Position numbers and translations under genes: made by a program. A stretch of DNA of 64,000 nt from Phytophthora colocasiae (lineage: Eukaryota > Oomycota > Peronosporomycetes > Peronosporales > Peronosporaceae), in NCBI GenBank assembly GCA_018806915.1, contig JAGKQI010000098.1, positions 3,596,001 through 3,660,000 on the forward strand, in the 5' to 3' direction. Within the stretch, counting starts at the first letter, position 1, and every line of letters begins with the position of its first letter. The notes below the pieces were generated by a model, which was given only the letters and a program-made list of their open reading frames with translations, was not told the origin of the DNA and made no database searches. Below, in pieces: positions 42,141 through 53,049 of the stretch.

Positions 42141-44957
42141 TTGCGACCTGATAACCAGCAATATCAAGCGAAACCTGCTGTTATCCTGAAGATATCACCG
42201 TTAGGTCATGACCTAAACTGGAGGCTTTTTATTGGACAAATTGTTAACACATTTTATACAGAACATTATTTTTCTTGGACCAGAGAAGCCATAAAGCAGA
42301 GAGACCGGAGAAGCCAAACAGCAGCAGAGCAATCGGAGAAGCGAAGCAGTAGAGCCGTGGTACGTGGTAAGCGTTGGTATTCTGCTTCAAGATCGTCATC
42401 ATGACGCAGCTGCCTCTATGTGTGTTATACGTGTGCAGCAGGACAACGTCCAACGGGTAACACAAGGTGCTGGTCAAGGTGCAGACTACGAATCCATGAA
42501 TACGGGCGTACTTGGCGCTACCCTCGAATGGTTGTGTACCCGCACGCACGCCGCAAGTCCAGTATGCCGACCAGAAGCTCCAGAGTGATGACCAAACTGC
42601 TGCTACAAAGCCGTAGATGATGCAGAAGCTGCTGGTGTTCGCTTCGGCGCAGCCGTAGCTGGGCTCTAGGTTTTTTACTAGCCGTCAGTTTGCGTTACAC
42701 ACGCTTCAGAAGTCCCCGTGAGCCCATGATGCCAAGGTGAATATACTCATTAAGCTTGGGATTAACCTTAAATTCTTACTTTGTTTTTACTCTTCGTAGG
42801 TACTTAGAAAAAGCGTCAATACTCCTCCTCCCGCGTTCAATATCAGCTCTTTCAAGCGCGGCATCAATAGTAAGGCTACTACTCACTAAGGTATGCACGT
42901 AATTTATCACACAAAGGCGTCTCGAGTAAAACTTGGCTTCTTTTGAAGACTGACGCCACTTTGTCCCGTATGTATTCTCCAGATGCTGGATAGAAGGCTG
43001 GTTAGCGATACCGTCGTGCCACTCTACCCATAGTTCCTTCACCGTTGAAACTCCTCTACTCATAGAGTATTGCTGCGGCGGTAAATCTTTGACTTGTGTG
43101 CGTGGAGGGGTGGCGTAATTTCTGACTACTTCACTGTGCCCGTCATCTGCAGATTCACTGCGCTCACGTTCACCATCGACAGCTGTACAGGACTCCGCAA
43201 CTGGTGTGAGGCGAAACGTCATGTTTCCTTGTAGCAATGAGGTGAGGCTTTCTCGAGTTTCGGCAAGTTGCTGCAGCATCTCCTCATGGTGTGAGTCTAA
43301 CTTGTTCATGGCTGCGAAATGTTGTGTAGCCAAGTGATCATACAGGAGGGGCATTGCGACTTGGAGATTCTTTTCCACTGGACTTTGGGTAGCTGCAGCA
43401 GCAGCTAAAGCTTGGGAACGAAACTGCTGAAAGGAATCTCCAAGCAGCGTGTGTAGACGAATTCGGGCAGGGAGTTTCTCAAAAAGAACGGTGGCATCTT
43501 GGAAAAATACAATTCTAAGGTATTGTAGCAAGTCCAGGAAACCTTGCGCTGCCAAATTATTCTCCCACTTGCCAGCTGAAAATTGTTCTTTGCAATACTC
43601 AATTTCAGGGAATATAAGGCGTTGGAGCTCCACAGGCGGATCAAGAGTTGCTCGCTGAATGTAATACAAGCGAGCCCGAGGCGGGTGACCAGAGAGAGCC
43701 CTCATGGCTTCGCGAGCAAGTGGTGCAGAGTATACACCCTCGCAGGTGTCCATTCCCCATCTACCGTGGCGACGAGTCTGGGAAATGTCAACATCGGCAC
43801 TCTCCAGTTGGCGTACGCCCTGTTGGCGATTTAGGTGAGTTTTTTTTGTTAAACGTCAGCCCAAGATGTTTGAACACTGACTCATAGCTCTTCTTGTGTG
43901 TGTTGTAGGAAATAGACTTAGTCCGCTGCTGCCCACGTTAGAACTTAATGTCATACCAGTCTCTGGCAAACTTGAAAGAAGGAAAAGGCTCCAGGTTCAC
44001 GTGAAAAATCTCAAAAAAAATAAAGCTACAGCTCCAACTGGACAAACGCCCAAGCGCGTACATCTTTGTTACGCATGTATCCAACATGCTGTAGTTTCCC
44101 GAATGAATTTGTCTTTCCGTGCTGAATCAAAAGAACGAGAGCCGTGCAGGGTTGAAACCCTTCTCGATCAAGAGTTTGCGAGAACATGTCGGCTAGCTCG
44201 AGATCTCGCACATTCTCTCCTCGCAGAAGTCCAAAGTGAGAGAGAAGAAATGCAGTGCGCCCACGAATGTCATCAAGCGTCAGAAATCCGTCAGAAATCT
44301 GCTGGAATTGTTCTGCTGATGAGTAGCCATCTAGTAGCGAGCCTATTCCTCTGTCCTCGTAGTTCCTTTTCCTTGTCGCTGTAGATTGAGCTTGTACATT
44401 CTTTATGAGTTGTTTGACTGATGTAGTTCGGGGATGTGGATTTGAATTTGTGCGAAGAGTGACTTGTTGGTTGTAAATGTCGACAATAGCATTAACGTAG
44501 CCACAAACAGTTGACCCTCCCACCGTTTTGTCGTTGTTTTTCTTTGACTTCCGACCTATTACAGTGGTAGATAGGAAGAGATGTAGCTTTCCACCAGTAA
44601 CTGTGTCCCGATCTCGAAAATTTCGACCTTCACACCATTGCACAAACTCAGTTTGATACGCTCCATACTTTCTCTTAGTATTAACCGGACGAGAGTCTAG
44701 TGTCGTCTGTATTGTTCCTCTTTCGCTTTCGTCAATCTCAAACTGCACGCTGCGGTCATGTTCACTTTGTGTAATAGCGGTCATCGTTGCACCAGCACAC
44801 GAGCGAATTGACAACCCCGAACTCCTTGCCATCTCAGCTTGCAGTCTCAAATGGAAACGCTGTGTCTGGAGTTAAATATAGGTATTTCAAAAAGGTCCAG
44901 AATCTGATACAGACTTGGGTCAGGACCCATACTACCGACCATACTGATACTCATTAA
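42107..44957 (-). mobile_element. Crypton copy B (complete unit)
   Basis: A 2,851-bp unit between two identical junction sites. It carries a recombinase gene on the minus strand and ~650 bp of noncoding 3' sequence. It is >99% identical by eye to copies A and C. No TIR or LTR, as expected for a Crypton. Confidence 0.88.
42776..44850 (-). pseudogene. Crypton tyrosine recombinase with GCR1_C-like domain (copy B)
   Basis: Two long open frames. The N-terminal one (44850-44026, 274 codons) has a core-binding region ('VNTKRKYGAYQTEFVQWCEG') and the first catalytic Arg (LLRGEN). The C-terminal one (43753-42776, 325 codons) has the 'GRW' lead, the nucleophile Tyr (GVYSAP) and a GCR1_C-like C-terminus ('VKELWVEWHDGI'). 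Between them, the frame carrying HLNR is broken by a TAG and an extra T near 44021, a TAA near 43938, and an 8-T run near 43839. Part of this could be an intron: CTAAC near the TAA resembles a branch point, but no phase-correct splice pair was found. The gene is probably inactive. It encodes the enzyme that would cut and join DNA via a 3'-phosphotyrosine. Confidence 0.82.
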
Positions 44958-44991
44958 GTATCAGCGAAAAAGTCATGACTTGGTCCTGACC
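44918..44991. other. Crypton-Crypton junction with symmetric recombination-site structure (B/C)
   Basis: Identical to the A/B junction: GGTCAGGACC (44918-27), CTGATAC (44944-50), TCATTAA, GTATCAG (44958-64), GGTCCTGACC (44982-91). Confidence 0.7.
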
Positions 44992-47811
44992 TTGCGACCT
45001 GATAACCAGCAATATCAAGCGAAACCTGCTGTTATCCTGAAGATATCACCGTTAGGTCATGACCTAAACTGGAGGCTTTTTATTGGACAAATTGTTAACA
45101 CATTTTATACAGAACATTATTTTTCTTGGACCAGAGAAGCCATAAAGCAGAGAGACCGGAGAAGCCAAACAGCAGCAGAGCAATCGGAGAAGCGAAGCAG
45201 TAGAGCCGTGGTACGTGGTAAGCGTTGGTATTCTGCTTCAAGATCGTCATCATGACGCAGCTGCCTCTATGTGTGTTATACGTGTGCAGCAGGACAACGT
45301 CCAACGGGTAACACAAGGTGCTGGTCAAGGTGCAGACTACGAATCCATGAATACGGGCGTACTTGGCGCTACCCTCGAATGGTTGTGTACCCGCACGCAC
45401 GCCGCAAGTCCAGTATGCCGACCAGAAGCTCCAGAGTGATGACCAAACTGCTGCTACAAAGCCGTAGATGATGCAGAAGCTGCTGGTGTTCGCTTCGGCG
45501 CAGCCGTAGCTGGGCTCTAGGTTTTTTTTTACTAGCCGTCAGTTTGCGTTACACACGCTTCAGAAGTCCCCGTGAGCCCATGATGCCAAGGTGAATATAC
45601 TCATTAAGCTTGGGATTAACCTTAAATTCTTACTTTGTTTTTACTCTTCGTAGGTACTTAGAAAAAGCGTCAATACTCCTCCTCCCGCGTTCAATATCAG
45701 CTCTTTCAAGCGCGGCATCAATAGTAAGGCTACTACTCACTAAGGTATGCACGTAATTTATCACACAAAGGCGTCTCGAGTAAAACTTGGCTTCTTTTGA
45801 AGACTGACGCCACTTTGTCCCGTATGTATTCTCCAGATGCTGGATAGAAGGCTGGTTAGCGATACCGTCGTGCCACTCTACCCATAGTTCCTTCACCGTT
45901 GAAACTCCTCTACTCATAGAGTATTGCTGCGGCGGTAAATCTTTGACTTGTGTGCGTGGAGGGGTGGCGTAATTTCTGACTACTTCACTGTGCCCGTCAT
46001 CTGCAGATTCACTGCGCTCACGTTCACCATCGACAGCTGTACAGAACTCCGCAACTGGTGTGAGGCGAAACGTCATGTTTCCTTGTAGCAATGAGGTGAG
46101 GCTTTCTCGAGTTTCGGCAAGTTGCTGCAGCATCTCCTCATAATTGTGAGTCTAACTTGTTCATGGCTGCGAAATGTTGTGTAGCCAAGTGATCATACAG
46201 GAGGGGCATTGCGACTTGGAGATTCTTTTCCACTGGACTTTGGGTAGCTGCAGCAGCAGCTAAAGCTTGGGAACGAAACTGCTGAAAGGAATCTCCAAGC
46301 AGCGTGTGTAGACGAATTCGGGCAGGGAGTTTCTCAAAAAGAACGGTGGCATCTTGGAAAAATACAATTCTAAGGTATTGTAGCAAGTCCAGGAAACCTT
46401 GCGCTGCCAAATTATTCTCCCACTTGCCAGCTGAAAATTGTTCTTTGCAATACTCAATTTCAGGGAATATAAGGCGTTGGAGCTCCACAGGCGGATCAAG
46501 AGTTGCTCGCTGAATGTAATACAAGCGAGCCCGAGGCGGGTGACCAGAGAGAGCCCTCATGGCTTCGCGAGCAAGTGGTGCAGAGTATACACCCTCGCAG
46601 GTGTCCATTCCCCATCTACCGTGGCGACGAGTCTGGGAAATGTCAACATCGGCACTCTCCAGTTGGCGTACGCCCTGTTGGCGATTTAGGTGAGTTTTTT
46701 TGTTAAACGTCAGCCCAAGATGTTTGAACACTGACTCATAGCTCTTCTTGTGTGTGTTGTAGGAAATAGACTTAGTCCGCTGCTGCCCACGTTAGAACTT
46801 AATGTCATACCAGTCTCTGGCAAACTTGAAAGAAGGAAAAGGCTCCAGGTTCACGTGAAAAATCTCAAAAAAAATAAAGCTACAGCTCCAACTGGACAAA
46901 CGCCCAAACGCGTACATCTTTGTTACGCATGTATCCAACATGCTGTAGTTTCCCGAATGAATTTGTCTTTCCGTGCTGAATCAAAAGAACGAGAGCCGTG
47001 CAGGGTTGAACCCCTTCTCGATCAAGAGTTTGCGAGAACATGTCGGCTAGCTCGAGATCTCGCACATTCTCTCCTCGCAGAAGTCCAAAGTGAGAGAGAA
47101 GAAATGCAGTGCGCCCACGAATGTCATCAAGCGTCAGAAATCCGTCAGAAATCTGCTGGAATTGTTCTGCTGATGAGTAGCCATCTAGTAGCGAGCCTAT
47201 TCCTCTGTCCTCGTAGTTCCTTTTCCTTGTCGCTGTAGATTGAGCTTGTACATTCTTTATGAGTTGTTTGACTGATGTAGTTCGGGGATGTGGATTTGAA
47301 TTTGTGCGAAGAGTGACTTGTTGGTTGTAAATGTCGACAATAGCATTAACGTAGCCACAAACAGTTGACCCTCCCACCGTTTTGTCGTTGTTTTTCTTTG
47401 ACTTCCGACCTATTACAGTGGTAGATAGGAAGAGATGTAGCTTTCCACCAGTAACTGTGTCCCGATCTCGAAAATTTCGACCTTCACACCATTGCACAAA
47501 CTCAGTTTGATACGCTCCATACTTTCTCTTAGTATTAACCGGACGAGAGTCTAGTGTCGTCTGTATTGTTCCTCTTTCGCTTTCGTCAATCTCAAACTGC
47601 ACGCTGCGGTCATGTTCACTTTGTGTAATAGCGGTCATCGTTGCACCAGCACACGAGCGAATTGACAACCCCGAACTCCTTGCCATCTCAGCTTGCAGTC
47701 TCAAATGGAAACGCTGTGTCTGGAGTTAAATATAGGTATTTCAAAAAGGTCCAGAATCTGATACAGACTTGGGTCAGGACCCATACTACCGACCATACTG
47801 ATACTCATTAA
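44958..47811 (-). mobile_element. Crypton copy C (last unit of the array)
   Basis: A 2,854-bp unit. Its right end is CTGATAC-TCATTAA followed by GTAACAG (47812-18), one base off the arm GTATCAG. This marks the host junction. Confidence 0.86.
45630..47704 (-). pseudogene. Crypton tyrosine recombinase (copy C)
   Basis: As copy B, with two informative differences. The T run near 46690 has seven instead of eight T, so the HLNR motif, the GRW lead and the Tyr are in one open frame (46731-46138). But CATAATTGTG replaces CATGGTGTG near 46139, which breaks the frame between the catalytic part and the GCR1_C-like part (46133-45630). It shares the upstream TAG, extra T and TAA with copies A and B. Confidence 0.82.
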
Positions 47812-48007
47812 GTAACAGTAACGTTAGCAGCAGTACCAGCTCAAATAGTAGGCTATTCAGACCCGTCTAATCGCTTCTATATATACAAATTGTATAATAC
47901 AATATCAAAGAAGAGTAAAATCCCCCTCCCAAGGCTATCACGAGCGATAAAAGTATCTTACTTAAGGTTAGAGGGGTTAAAAGAAGTCTCAAAAGGAGCC
48001 TGTTCCG
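47812..48007. other. Host or unknown DNA between Crypton array and Merlin element
   Basis: AT-rich, no ORF. The last eight bases (CTGTTCCG, 48000-48007) are the left target duplication of the Merlin element. Confidence 0.6.
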
Positions 48008-48073
48008 GGCTCTCCTCAAGGAGAGCTCCGGTTTTTGCTATTGTCAACTTTCATTGTGAAACTTGACAGACAA
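48008..48073 (+). repeat. Left TIR of Merlin-like element
   Basis: 66-bp inverted repeat. Its first bases are themselves palindromic: GCTCTCC-TCAA-GGAGAGC. Confidence 0.95.
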
Positions 48074-48329
48074 AGCGTTTCGTACTCTCGACCAGCATAT
48101 GATGTACATTAGTTTGTTCGGTAAAATCACAATTATCGCTCCGGTTTTAAGCCTCAGGAACTAAAACGTGATTGTTATTACACTTGCTGTTTGTATGCTT
48201 TAAAAGTATAGTTCCGGTTTCATTTCTCTCACACCAACCACTGCCAACCACCCACTCCCCTCCTCGAGCCATTTTACGATTTCCAGTGACCAGTCCCCCA
48301 AGCATCAGCGCGCCTCCCCTCCAGCCCCC

Positions 48330-49416
48330 ATGTCCAGCCACCCGAGCCATCACTATGCCGCCCTCCCTACCGAACAATACGATCTCAATGCCGTCGTTGC
48401 ATTGACAGCGGATGAGATGGGGGCTGTGAGGTGGTGGCAAGAAGCAGGCGTCCTGGAGCGGGAGATGTACTGCCCAGGATGCAGGCAGCTCATGCGCGTC
48501 AAAACGTCGGCTAAGAAGCCGACGTGGAGATGTAGCAAGAGTAAAAAGCATGAAAACGGTAAAGAAGTTTGTATTAGTATGCTAACAAACACTTGGCTCT
48601 CGGGCACAAAGCTGTCGCTCAGCCAGGTTGCACGCTTGCTGTGCGCCTGGTGCATGCGGTTAAAGCTAGCTCAGATTGCCGAGATCGCCGACGTGTCCGA
48701 GACAACGGCGCATGAGTGGAGCGCTTTTGTGCGCTGCCTGTGCTCAAAACAGCTCAGAAAAGACAGTTTCCAGGTAATTGTATTTTATTTTACTGTATTT
48801 TTGTGTCATATCGTCGAGATAGATGAGACTAGCATGAAGAAGAAAAGCAAGTACCAGCGTGGACGGCAGTACCCTGACTACCGGTTATTTGGCGGTGTAG
48901 ACCGGTCAACCGGCCAGTGGTTTGCGCGGTTCGTCGATGACGACAGAACGCAGGAAAGCATATTTCCAATCATCCGGAAGTTTATTAAGCCTGGGTAAGT
49001 TTTTTTGACTTGTATTGAGTATGGAAGGACATTTTTCTAAAAACTGTTTCTACAGCACTACAATTCACTCCGATATGTTCGCGACCTACGTGACTGAAAG
49101 GAAAACAAAACAGGGCACCAGGCTACGTACTCTAGCAAACAACCCCAAGCTAGCAGACATGAGTTACAACCACAAATATGTCAACCACACCGAAAACTAC
49201 GTCAACCCAGAAGATGGTACGCACACAAACACTATAGAAGGCCTGTGGGAAATTCATATCAAGCGCCATATCAAGAACATGCGCGGTATGAAAAAATCCG
49301 AGTTGAACGGATACATCGACGAGTACATATGGAGATGCTGGTATTTCCCTAAGAAGGCGTCGACAGCTCAGATCATGAGTGGGTTAATGCCGCTAATTCA
49401 AAAACACGGTTCATAA
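48330..49416 (+). CDS. Merlin-type DDE transposase
   Basis: Two exons: 48330-48994 and 49056-49416, with a 61-bp GT-AG intron (48995-49055, phase 2), giving 341 residues. An N-terminal zinc ribbon (YCPGC ... WRC) is followed by a helix-turn-helix-like region ('IAEIADVSETTAHEW'). The catalytic core is of IS1595/IS1016 (DDE_Tnp_IS1595) type: first Asp in VEIDET, second in IHSDMF, and Glu in HTNTIEGLW. In-frame bases 48774-48818 encode a hydrophobic insert before VEIDET and begin GT and end AG; this could be a 45-nt intron or just coding. All catalytic positions are present, so the element may be active or recently so. The start is the first ATG with family-like spacing. Confidence 0.9.
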
Positions 49417-49439
49417 TTTGTCTCTAATACAAACTTCAA

Positions 49440-49505
49440 TTGTCTGTCAAAATTCACAATGAAAGTTGACAATAGCAAAAACCGGAGCTCTCCTTGAGGA
49501 GAGCC
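49440..49505 (-). repeat. Right TIR of Merlin-like element
   Basis: Inverted copy of the left TIR with two mismatches near its inner end. Confidence 0.95.
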
Positions 49506-49664
49506 CTGTTTCGCATACAAATTTCCATTGGGCCATTTTTGGCAATCCAGTGAGATGTTGAAACATCTGTCGGGTTTCGCATACCGAATTTCACATCAAA
49601 ACTCTACAGGTCCAAAATGACAAATTCAATACGCTGACATGAGACTTTATATGGTAGAATATCG

Positions 49665-49811
49665 TGTCCGTTCGGACAAGTAGATTTTTACATTAGAATT
49701 CGACGAAACGATTTTATCAAATGAAAATACATTATCGCGTTTTTTCTGCCAATCAGCCACTGGACACTTTTTTTATTTATTGGAAGGTTGAGTTGTCCGA
49801 CATCGCGGACA
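49665..49811. repeat. TGTCCG/CGGACA inverted repeats
   Basis: TGTCCG-TT-CGGACA at 49665-49678 and TGTCCG-ACATCG-CGGACA at 49794-49811, with another TTGTCCGA at 49816-49823. They lie upstream of the second recombinase gene. Confidence 0.7.
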
Positions 49812-49959
49812 TATTTTGTCCGAACACTCTCAAAATATCGGATATTTGCATAGTCAACTCAAGCTATTGGAACATCTGAAAAATATCGTATTAATTCGGA
49901 AAATTATCGAATAAGAGAGGGTCTGACAGACGAGGCGCACCAGCCATTCACCAAAAGGA

Positions 49960-51051
49960 ACATGTCAACGAAGGCATTGATTCCAGACAACTCGCAGAGG
50001 GCTCGATTGACAGCTCTAAATGCGTTTGAGCGCTTTGCAACTGCATAGGATCTTACAGTGAAGACTATATGCCAGTTTATAGATAAGGATGAGTCCGGCG
50101 ACATGCTCTATCTTATACTCGACAAATTTGCGATGTTTCTAGCGTTTACAGAAACCTCGAAAGGTTCGTTGCTATTTAATAACTCGGTGGCGAGCTATTT
50201 TGGCAATGTCAAAAAATCACCTTCTCGAGCTTTTTCCTGCTCTTAATGCTGTTTCTGGGAGAAGACTACAAAAAATTGCCTCCGTTTTCGACAAATATTG
50301 CGCCAAACGAGGCTCGGATTACACGCAGCAAGCGCCACAGTGTACTAAACTCGACCTACGATCACTATGCATGACTATTGGCAAGTGTGCTACTTCGGGA
50401 GACGACTACAAGGACATCGCGCTACTTAATCTGCTGTGGTATCTGCTGGGGCGGTCCTCAGATACTCTATCATTGATGAAAAACCAGGTTGCAGTTTACC
50501 CAGGTAAGTGGTTTTACTTTATTATTTTTAGGATTAATAGCTGATGGAAAGTTGCTGTAACAAGGTGGCTGTTTGTACATCAGCTTCAAGAGGATGAAGT
50601 CTGCATCTAGCCAAGGCGCTTCTCTATTTTACAATCCCGATGATACTTCGTCCTGTCCAATTCACGCTCTTGCAGTCGCCACGATCATGCAAACATCACC
50701 AAGTGAGGTTTTGCTGGATCAATTGCCTCGAGGAACGCAGTACGCACCTGCCACCCCAGCGGTCGCAATACCGCTTCATGAACTTCTTGAAGCTTCTATA
50801 CAATCACCTTCAAGAAAGGATGATCTTGCCGCTGTGAAAGAATTAAACGACAAAGTTGTGAGCGTTCCTGTAATTCATGCCTACGTCAATCGTGTTCTTC
50901 AGAAGTGGGGTCCTAAATGCGTGGAAAATAATTACCGACTATCCAAGGGGCTGACATCGCATTCCTTTCGCAGAGGCGCTGCGCAAAATACCAACGGAAA
51001 CAGCGACATTAGCACGCCTTGGATTCTTGATAGGGGGCGGCTGGACCATGT
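49960..51051 (+). pseudogene. Crypton-type tyrosine recombinase, truncated
   Basis: Similarity begins near 49960 ('RARLTALNAFERFA', core-binding domain). There is a TAG at ~50046 and a frameshift near 50205. From ~50200 the frame is open: exon to 50503, a phase-1 GT-AG intron 50504-50564 (61 bp), then an exon from 50565. The catalytic region holds the Arg helix ('LLWYLLGRSSD'), then HSFR (the HxxR motif) in 'LTSHSFRRGAAQ', and 'WILDRGRLD' where the GRW lead is expected. The LTR at 51052 removes the nucleophile Tyr and everything after it. Not functional. Confidence 0.75.
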
Positions 51052-51749
51052 TGTGGTGAAGTGAATAAGAAGATTTCCCGGAAAGGTAATCCCAGCCACG
51101 AAGTCGGGAGAGCCGGAGGGAGCTACAGGGACCATCTGTGATACCCAGATCTGAGGCGAATCAGATAACGGTGTGGTGGATCCCGACCGGGAACAGACAA
51201 AAGGGACACCCGCAGCGGGTCGCCGCCGAACGGGCGACGGACCAAAATGGATTCAAATCAAGCCGGATATGATGCAGAACGACTACGATGGTGGGTGACG
51301 TGCGACATGGTGCTACGATAAGGACAGGTCCCTAGAACTGGGTACCTGATCTAGGGCGGATCCTAAGTTAGGATCCACTTGGCCTGGCTAACCTAAGTTC
51401 GGATCCCGCAGTCCTAAGTGCGGATCTCTGAGATCCAAGATCCTCGGATCCAGACGCCAGATCCTCAGGATCCAAGACCTTCGGATCCAGATACCGGATC
51501 CTCGGATCCAGATGCTAGATCCTCGGGATCCAAGACCTTCGGATCCAGACACCGGATCCCCTGATCCAGAAGCCGGTTCCTAGGATCCAGGCTCGGATCC
51601 TCAAGATCCAAGACATCAACGAAGTGAAGCAGTTGCAGGAGAGCCAGCATAATCCAAGATAGAGATTTGCGATGGGAAAAGATAGGGTACGGGATGAGAA
51701 ACTGGATAACCATAAATCAGAGAGTCGAATTTACCTTCTAGTGCGCAAG
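51052..51749 (+). mobile_element. Diverged LTR fragment, related family
   Basis: It begins TGTGGTGAAG and keeps patches of the element 1 LTR (CCCGG...CAGCCACGAAG, GACCATCTGTGATACCCAGA, GGATAACCATAAA). The rest differs and includes GGATCC-rich repeats. It inserted into the second Crypton and is itself cut by the element 2 LTR at 51750. Confidence 0.75.
51430..51600 (+). repeat. GGATCC-rich higher-order repeat
   Basis: A ~58-bp unit, made of GATCCTCGGATCCAGA- and GGATCCAAGACCTTC-type pieces, occurs about twice plus partial copies. It occupies the place of the 23-bp minisatellite in the other LTRs. Confidence 0.75.
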
Positions 51750-53049
51750 TGTGGTAAAGCAAACGAGAAAATTTCACAGAAAGGCGATATCAGCCACATA
51801 ACCGAAGAGAGCCGGAACAAGCGACAGGGGGGACCGGTGATACCCAGATCTGAGGCGAATCAGATGAGGGCACGAAGGATCCCGCCCGGGAACAGGTAAA
51901 GGAGACATCGGCTGAAGGTCGTTCGAGGGGCGGGGAGCGGTGTTCGTGGGTGATACCGGGTAGAAGAATAAGGAGATCAAGGGTTTTCTCGCTCGATCGG
52001 CGATGGCGGGGTCCCAAGTGAGCACGATCTTGACTCACGGTTCTCCCCGGCGCCCTGGAGTCTTCTAACGACATGATCCTGATTCTCTAGGCGGCGACGA
52101 AGCGGGATCACGCAGTGGTCCTCTCCCGTTTAAGTATGAGATCGGCTCCGGATCAAGCTCAGCCCCAGGCCCGACGCAGACTCTTCTGGTGGCCTGATCC
52201 TGATCGTCCGAACGACGACTCAGCGGGATCAGGCAGCGATCACCTCCCCGACTAAGTGCGAGATCAAGTCCCGATTAAGTGCGAGATCAATCCCCGATTA
52301 AGTACGAAATCGGCTCACGATTAGGGTTAGGGGAACCAAGCTAGGGATCAGCTATGTAGCCAGTGTCATGTGATCGTAGGATAGTAAATCAGGATGGGAT
52401 TAGTAGGCATAGGGATAACCATAAACAGAATCGAATTTGCCCTGAACCACTCAAGTGCCTTCGCTACGCCTGGAACCGGGAACTACATTGGCCCTACAAG
52501 CGTCCAGAAGGTAAGGATACGTGACCTAGTATAGCGGTTAAGTCTGGATAATATATTGGCTAGCTTTGCCCTATCTAGTGAACTATCCTTTAAGTGCATA
52601 CATCGGATCGGAAGGAATTGGTTGTTTAGCCTAAGGATCCCGTCTAATCTCGCCCCCTCAAGACCCCCGCTATCGGAAGCGGAAACAACGGAAAGGAAGG
52701 GATTGAATCCCGAACATTGGACTATTGGAAGACCTGGATCAAGGACCAGGCACCCGGATCAAGGCTCGAGGACTCGCCTACGACCGGGATCAAGTACCCC
52801 GAGGTGGAGTGAAGAACTTCCACGCTATCTCACACCCCCTACGTCACCCAAGACTTTCTTCTCGTCCCAAGACATCTTCAGAAGCCACCTGGAAGAGCGT
52901 AACCCGCCTACCGACGGGTACACAAGGTGAACTCTACACGCAGCAAGATCACGGATCATCGGGGGACCCCCTCCGTTAGTCGGTGTCTGGGCGCAAGTGG
53001 CGATCGCGATCGGCCTCAACCAGATTTTGGCCAGATCCGCTCCACCACA
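51750..53049 (+). repeat. 5' LTR of element 2
   Basis: 1,300 bp, TGTGGTAAAG...CTCCACCACA. It has only a few GTGCGAGATCAA units, and includes AGGGTTAGGGGAACC and the conserved TATA-like block near 52548. Candidate primer site TGGTGCTCGTGCCCGGA at 53051-53067. Confidence 0.92.

Larger units (their letters stand above)
48008..49505 (+). mobile_element. Merlin/IS1595-like DNA transposon, apparently intact
   Basis: 1,498 bp. TIRs of 66 bp (48008-48073 and 49440-49505) match at 64 of 66 positions and start GGCTCTCC. Flanked by 8-bp target duplications CTGTTCCG (48000-48007) and CTGTTTCG (49506-49513) with one mismatch. 8-9 bp duplications are typical of Merlin. One transposase gene with a spliced, complete frame. 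Confidence 0.92.
49514..51051 (+). mobile_element. Second, different Crypton-like element (truncated)
   Basis: A plus-strand recombinase gene unrelated at the DNA level to the array copies. Its left limit is not defined; the 350 bp after the Merlin element are AT-rich and contain TGTCCG/CGGACA palindromes. Its right end is cut by an LTR insertion at 51052. Confidence 0.6.

Noticed and set aside
43896..44384. 162-codon plus-strand ORF, repeated in all Crypton copies
   Set aside because: It lies opposite the recombinase coding region, which shows real catalytic motifs. The repetition only reflects the tandem copies.
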